Below, piece after piece: positions 5,563-9,372 of a stretch of 9,372 nt of DNA. The stretch spans positions 1-9,372 of the forward strand of contig SKLO01000002.1 in NCBI GenBank assembly GCA_007123195.1, in the 5' to 3' direction. The notes beneath the pieces are model-generated. The model was not told where the DNA came from and did not search any database. It saw only the letters and a program-made list of their open reading frames with translations. The stretch comes from Verrucomicrobiales bacterium. GTDB taxonomy: Bacteria; Verrucomicrobiota; Verrucomicrobiia; Verrucomicrobiales; SKLO01. The translations under genes and the position numbers were made by a program. Position 1 is the first letter of the stretch. Each line of letters begins with the position of its first letter.

Positions 5563-8500
5563 GCCGACCAGCCGCCCGCCCCGGGCGTCGTCATCGACCT
5601 CACCGCGGCCCCCGCCGCTCCCGTCCCGGTCCCGGCCGTGCCCGCCGAAGAGGCCGCCGCCGCCGCTGCTGAAGACGCTGACCAGGCCGAAGAAGCCGCC
5701 GCAGAAGAAGCTGAACCAGCTGAAGACGCTGAAGCGGAGGCCATGGAGGAAACCGACGACGCCCCGCCCGCCGCCGATCAGCCCCCCGAAGCCCCCGCGC
5801 AAGACCGCCGCGCCGCCGCCGAAGCCCGCCAGCAGGCCGAGGAACTGGCGGAAAAAGTCCGCGCCGCCGCCGAGGCGGGAGATCCCGAAGCCATCCGCGG
5901 GTTGATCCTCGAAATGCAGGCCCTGCAGCCGGATGGCGGCGGCCGCATCGTGCTCGGCGAAGGCGCCAACGTGGTCATCGAAGGCGGCGGCCGCCTCGAG
6001 GTCCGCGGCGGCGCCGTCGAAATCCGCGCCGGCAACCTCCAGCGCGTCGCCCGCAACAACCCCATCGGCGGCACCACCCGCATCAACGTCAACGCCGACG
6101 CCGTCGATCCCGACCCCACCACCGGACGCCTCGCTTTCGCCGACGGCCAGGTCATCAGCGGCCAATTGATCGGCTCCGCCGGCGGCGCCCTCGCCTGGCA
6201 GTCGCCGCTGTTCGACGAAGTGGCCCTCATCGACCAGCAGGCCCTCACCTCGGTGCGCCTGCCGAAGATCGATCCGCCCGCCACCCCCGAGGACCCCATG
6301 GTGGTCACCTTCACCGATGGCGGCCGGCTTTACGGCCGGTTCGTGGCCATGGACGACGACCACGTCACCGTCACCGGCAACCGCACCGGCGACGTCCGGA
6401 TCCGTCGCGACCAGGTCAGCAGCCTGCAATGGCTGCGCCAGGGCGACCTGCTCTGGTCCGGTCCCCACGGCACCGCCGGCTGGTCCTACCGCGACCCGCC
6501 GGTCCCCGCCCGCGCCTGGACCGCCGAAACCGCCGGCCGCCTGCAAACCGTCGGCTGGCGCCAGGACGTCCAGCTCAACCTCGAAATCCCCGCCTTGGTC
6601 GAACTCGACCTCCAACTCGAGGCCGCCGACGAACTGCGCTTCGAGGTCAAGCTCGAAGCCGGCGACGCCTCCACCGCCATCGCCACCTGGGGCGACGAAC
6701 TGGTGCTGCTGCGCGGCGAGGACTTCGTCTCCCTCGGTCGCCACAACCCCGAGGCCGACCTCGCCCTGCGCTGGTTCTGGGACCGGGCGAACGACCGCGG
6801 CATGGTCACCGACGCCGCCGGCAACATCCGCGGCCGCTGGCAGGTCGACGCCGAGCGCGCCGGCCAGGTCGAGGAACGCGACGGCGCTGCGCTGCTGTTC
6901 CTGCCCCCGCGTGAAGCCAACGGCGACGCCACCGCCGCAGCCCCTGACGATCACCTCGAGGAGGCCACCTTCACCATGGTCAACCGCGGCCCCTCGCTCG
7001 ACCTCAGCCGCCTCCAGGTCCGCCGCTGGTCAGGGTCGGAACCCGAACGCCGCAGCATCGACCAGGTCGAGGGCCCGCGCCTCGAACTGGCCGGCGATCG
7101 CACCATCGTGCTCGGCGATCAAACCCGCCTTCTCGGCGATGACGGCGCCCTCCGGCTCGTCACCGGGGCCAACGGCGACAGCGAGGAAATCCCGGTCGAC
7201 CGGATCGAGGCCATCTGGCTGGCCGCCGCCGCCGGCGAGGGCACGGAACCGGTCGCCGATGGCGCCCCCGGCGAAGTCGCGGTGCGCTTTGCCGACGGCA
7301 CCCTGTGGCACGGCACCATGCAGGAACTGGCCGACGACCAACTGGTCCTCGGCACCGCCTACAGCGACCAGCCCATCGTCGCCCGCGCCGCCGACCTGCT
7401 GCGGATCGACTTCCTCCACGCCATCGATCCCGGCTGGACCGACGGCAGCCGCTCGGGCGACGACCGGGTGATGATCGAATCCCAGGTGCTCACCGGCCAG
7501 TGGCAACCGGCCGCCGACCAGCGCCCGCGCTGGCGGCTGCCAGGTGCCCTCGAAGGCGTGCTGGTCGCCGCCGACCGCGACCACGAGTTCAACCGCTCCA
7601 TCGCCCTCAACGGCGACCCCGAACTGCCACCCGCCCTGCTGCATCTGGTCGATGGCCAGGTGATCCCCGGCCGCGTCGTGGCCATCGCCCGCGACGGCGC
7701 CGCGGTCGAACTCCACAGCGACGTCTGCGAGACCACCGTGTTCCCCGCCGAACGCATCCGCGCCCTGCAATACCCCGGCGAAGGCCTCAAGGCCGCCGGC
7801 TTTACCGACACCGGCTGGCAGGTCTCGAGCGGCAAGCTCGGCGAGAACGTCCTGTTTGACGATCGCGCCCACGGTGGTGGCAAGGTCACCCTGCTCGAGA
7901 ACGGCGGCTGGGCCCACCCGGGCATCCTGTTCGGCAGCGAGTTCAGCTTCACCATGGTCACCACCACCCGCGGCGCCCTGCGCCTGCGCCTGTTCAACGA
8001 CCCGGACGAAACCGACGGCTCCTCCACCGCCCTCATCATCGCCCAGAACGGCAACCAGGTGCATTGCGGCGTCGAGATCGGCCAGAACAACTTCTCCAGC
8101 AGCGGCTACGCCGAGGCGCCCATGAACGAACCCGTCGGCATCCGCCTGTCCTGGGACGACGAGCAGATCCACATCGACATCAACGGCGAACGCACCGCCT
8201 CCATCGACCTCGACGACGACGCCGGCTTCGGCCGCTACCTCGGCTTCGAACTGGCCGAGCTGTGGCGCACCGTCAATTCCCAGATCGCCGTCAGCGACTT
8301 CGCCCTCACCCCCATGCCCGGCGTCGCCAGCACCCCGGCCATCAACCGCCAGGCCCGCGAACAGGCCCTGCTGCTGCCGCGCTTCCTGCGCGACGACCCG
8401 CCGCGCCAGGTCCTGCTCGCCCGCAACGGCGACCTGCTCCGCGGCACCCTCGAGGGCGGCGACGGCGAACACTTCGCCTTCCGCACCGGCATGCGCTCCT

Positions 8501-9351
8501 ACCGCATCCCCGGCGACCGCACCGCCGCCGCCATCTGGCTCACCCCCGCGCCCGACGACCGCCGCAACCGGCACCTCGACACCGAGGCCACCGAGGCCAC
8601 CGCCGAGGCTGAGCCCGAAGCCGCTGCCGGCGACGACGAGCCGGCGGCACCCGAGGGCCCGCTCTACACCCTGTTGCTGCGCTCCGGCGGCGCCCTCAGT
8701 CTCCACGTCGATTCATTCGGTCCCGAGTTCGTCACCGGCCGCGCCGCCGGCCTCGGCGCCTGCCGCATCCCGGTCGATCAAATCGGCACCGTCCAGTCCG
8801 GCGACCGCGATCTCGGCGCGATCAACAAGGTGTTTGCCGGCTGGCAACTCGAGCACGCCCCCGACCCCCTGCCCGTCGCCGGCGGCCAGGACGGCCGCAC
8901 CGCCCCGCTGGTCGGCCAGGAAGCGACCCCGTTCGAACTGCCCCTGCTCGGCGCCGTGGGTGCGGAGGAAGAAGCCACCTTCAATCTCGCCGACCACGCG
9001 GGCCGGGTTGTCGTGCTTGACTTCTGGGCCACCTGGTGCGCCATCTGCGTGCGCTCCATCCCCGAGAAAATGGAAGCCTTCGCCGCCTTCGATCCCGACA
9101 AGGTCAGCTTCATCGCCGTCAACCAGGCCGAAGCGCCCGACCTCATCCGCCCCTTCATCGCCGCCCGCGGCTGGGACGACCTGGTCGTCGGCCTCGACCG
9201 CGACCAATCCATCGGCCGTTCCTTCCAGGCCGCCGGCCTGCCCCACAGCGTCATCATCGGCCCCGACGGCCGCATCGCCTGGGTCTCCACCGGCTTCCGC
9301 CGCGGCGGCAGCCGCGCCCTCGTCGACATCGTCGAGCGCCTGCTGGAGTGA
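5449..9351 (+). CDS. Exported mosaic protein: beta-module array, two jelly-roll-like segments, C-terminal TlpA-like thioredoxin
   Basis: Signal peptide 1-38 (ILPAALLAWLLVSTAALHPVA before ADQ); ATG at 5464 is an equally possible start. An Ala/Glu-rich tract (65-103), a helix (119-160) and a Gly/Val patch (162-200) follow. Short beta-modules of about 45 residues, opening with DG.(x)hxG and closing near IPxDxI, lie at about 226-272, 285-330, 542-592, 610-656, 729-777, 987-1033 and 1072-1118. Two beta-rich segments of 180-190 residues (336-528, 778-957) look like concanavalin/LamG-type jelly rolls. Residues 1152-1300 are a TlpA/AhpC-like thioredoxin with DFWATWCAIC (Cys1197, Cys1200) and cis-Pro in GLPHS (Pro1265). 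Known TlpA-type domains reduce or isomerise disulfides outside the cytoplasm; the substrate here is unknown. The beta-modules resemble motifs seen in secreted planctomycete/verrucomicrobial proteins and near DUF481 proteins, from memory. The CXXC suggests activity. Confidence 0.9.
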   Translation: MPRLFMSNTPSHLLPRSILPAALLAWLLVSTAALHPVAADQPPAPGVVIDLTAAPAAPVPVPAVPAEEAAAAAAEDADQAEEAAAEEAEPAEDAEAEAMEETDDAPPAADQPPEAPAQDRRAAAEARQQAEELAEKVRAAAEAGDPEAIRGLILEMQALQPDGGGRIVLGEGANVVIEGGGRLEVRGGAVEIRAGNLQRVARNNPIGGTTRINVNADAVDPDPTTGRLAFADGQVISGQLIGSAGGALAWQSPLFDEVALIDQQALTSVRLPKIDPPATPEDPMVVTFTDGGRLYGRFVAMDDDHVTVTGNRTGDVRIRRDQVSSLQWLRQGDLLWSGPHGTAGWSYRDPPVPARAWTAETAGRLQTVGWRQDVQLNLEIPALVELDLQLEAADELRFEVKLEAGDASTAIATWGDELVLLRGEDFVSLGRHNPEADLALRWFWDRANDRGMVTDAAGNIRGRWQVDAERAGQVEERDGAALLFLPPREANGDATAAAPDDHLEEATFTMVNRGPSLDLSRLQVRRWSGSEPERRSIDQVEGPRLELAGDRTIVLGDQTRLLGDDGALRLVTGANGDSEEIPVDRIEAIWLAAAAGEGTEPVADGAPGEVAVRFADGTLWHGTMQELADDQLVLGTAYSDQPIVARAADLLRIDFLHAIDPGWTDGSRSGDDRVMIESQVLTGQWQPAADQRPRWRLPGALEGVLVAADRDHEFNRSIALNGDPELPPALLHLVDGQVIPGRVVAIARDGAAVELHSDVCETTVFPAERIRALQYPGEGLKAAGFTDTGWQVSSGKLGENVLFDDRAHGGGKVTLLENGGWAHPGILFGSEFSFTMVTTTRGALRLRLFNDPDETDGSSTALIIAQNGNQVHCGVEIGQNNFSSSGYAEAPMNEPVGIRLSWDDEQIHIDINGERTASIDLDDDAGFGRYLGFELAELWRTVNSQIAVSDFALTPMPGVASTPAINRQAREQALLLPRFLRDDPPRQVLLARNGDLLRGTLEGGDGEHFAFRTGMRSYRIPGDRTAAAIWLTPAPDDRRNRHLDTEATEATAEAEPEAAAGDDEPAAPEGPLYTLLLRSGGALSLHVDSFGPEFVTGRAAGLGACRIPVDQIGTVQSGDRDLGAINKVFAGWQLEHAPDPLPVAGGQDGRTAPLVGQEATPFELPLLGAVGAEEEATFNLADHAGRVVVLDFWATWCAICVRSIPEKMEAFAAFDPDKVSFIAVNQAEAPDLIRPFIAARGWDDLVVGLDRDQSIGRSFQAAGLPHSVIIGPDGRIAWVSTGFRRGGSRALVDIVERLLE
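5641..5757 (+). repeat. Low-complexity Ala/Glu tract in gene 4
   Basis: Encodes residues 65-103, nearly only Ala, Glu and Asp. GCTGAAGACGCTGA occurs exactly at 5668-5681 and 5719-5732, 51 bases apart. This stretch uses GCT and GAA more than the surrounding C-ending codons, as expected for a repeat that expands and contracts by slippage. Likely an acidic spacer behind the signal peptide. Confidence 0.75.
6124..8802 (+). repeat. About seven beta-modules encoded within gene 4
   Basis: Approximate spans: 6124-6264, 6301-6438, 7072-7224, 7276-7416, 7633-7779, 8407-8547, 8662-8802. Clear openings are FADGQVISGQL, FTDGGRLYGRF, FADGTLWHGTM, LVDGQVIPGRV and ARNGDLLRGTL; typical endings are IPVDRIEAIWL, FPAERIRALQY and IPVDQIGTVQ. 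The third and seventh copies are weaker. Pairs flank the two jelly-roll-like segments, which suggests duplication of a larger module-plus-jelly-roll block. Confidence 0.6.
8902..9348 (+). other. TlpA-like thioredoxin domain of gene 4
   Basis: Starts with a typical PLVGQEATPFELPLL entry strand, then RVVVLDFWATWCAIC with both cysteines (codons at 9037-9039 and 9046-9048), IPEKMEAF, a VSFIAVNQ strand, AAGLPHSVIIGPDG with the cis-proline, and a final helix. All core thioredoxin landmarks are present. The CAIC dipeptide differs from the usual CPPC/CxPC of TlpA and ResA, which may shift redox potential. Confidence 0.9.
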
Positions 9352-9352
9352 C

Positions 9353-9361
9353 GGGGAAGGA
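9353..9361 (+). promoter_or_regulatory. Purine-rich ribosome binding site for the next gene
   Basis: GGGGAAGGA immediately follows gene 4's stop. GGGG lies 7 bases before the ATG at 9364, AAGGA only 2 bases before it. It is the only convincing purine-rich site next to a start in this window; genes 2 to 4 lack one at normal spacing. Confidence 0.5.
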
Positions 9362-9363
9362 AA

Positions 9364-9372
9364 ATGCTGAAA
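9364..9372 (+). CDS. Start of a probable next gene (first three codons only)
   Basis: ATG CTG AAA (Met-Leu-Lys) begins 12 bases after gene 4's stop, behind a purine-rich run. Too little is present to say anything about the product. Its closeness implies that the operon continues past the right edge. The start could be a chance ATG, so confidence is moderate. Confidence 0.4.

Noticed and set aside
7030..8706. Minus-strand open frame of 558 codons opposite gene 4
   Set aside because: Composition is that of an antisense shadow (Gly, Val, Ala); the + strand frame contains a clear thioredoxin domain and repeated modules.

Overview
This window holds four closely packed genes, all on the + strand, with the start of a probable fifth at the right edge. 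GC is very high, codons overwhelmingly end in C or G, and the coding strand is richer in C than in G. No RNA genes, transposases, CRISPR arrays or convincing promoters or terminators are visible. Protein style points to the PVC group, most likely a GC-rich planctomycete, possibly a verrucomicrobial relative. The signs are a secreted single-barrel 'prenyltransferase/squalene-oxidase repeat' protein ending in YRFLPVYER, large secreted Ala/Pro/Glu-rich proteins, a TlpA-like thioredoxin fused to long beta-rich arrays, and mostly absent Shine-Dalgarno sites. This assignment is recalled family resemblance, not a database result.

Layout. (1) 1-1482: the C-terminal part of a large helical protein whose frame is open at the left edge, beginning in a Gly/Asp/Ser tetrapeptide repeat. 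(2) 1479-4274: a 931-residue exported, cysteine-free helical protein built from degenerate internal repeats, overlapping gene 1 by ATGA. (3) 4323-5432: an exported alpha/alpha-barrel protein of 369 residues. (4) 5449-9351: a 1300-residue exported mosaic protein with an acidic Ala/Glu tract, about seven short 'DG...G' beta-modules, two jelly-roll-like segments and a C-terminal TlpA/thioredoxin domain with WCAIC. (5) 9364-9372: ATG CTG AAA, preceded by the only well-placed purine-rich ribosome site in the window.

The gene joints are a 4-nt overlap, 48 bp, 16 bp and 12 bp, so the block reads as one operon that continues past both ends. Three of the four main products carry signal peptides. Genes 2 and 4 share a mature N-terminus (ADQ..AP..V), an Ala/Pro/Glu linker and a small Gly/Val beta patch before otherwise unrelated bodies. 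I infer a cell-envelope or periplasmic assembly, probably tied to the MoxR/VWA-type operons in which proteins like genes 1 and 3 occur in planctomycetes. No biochemical function can be read from the sequence except likely thiol-disulfide chemistry at the end of gene 4.
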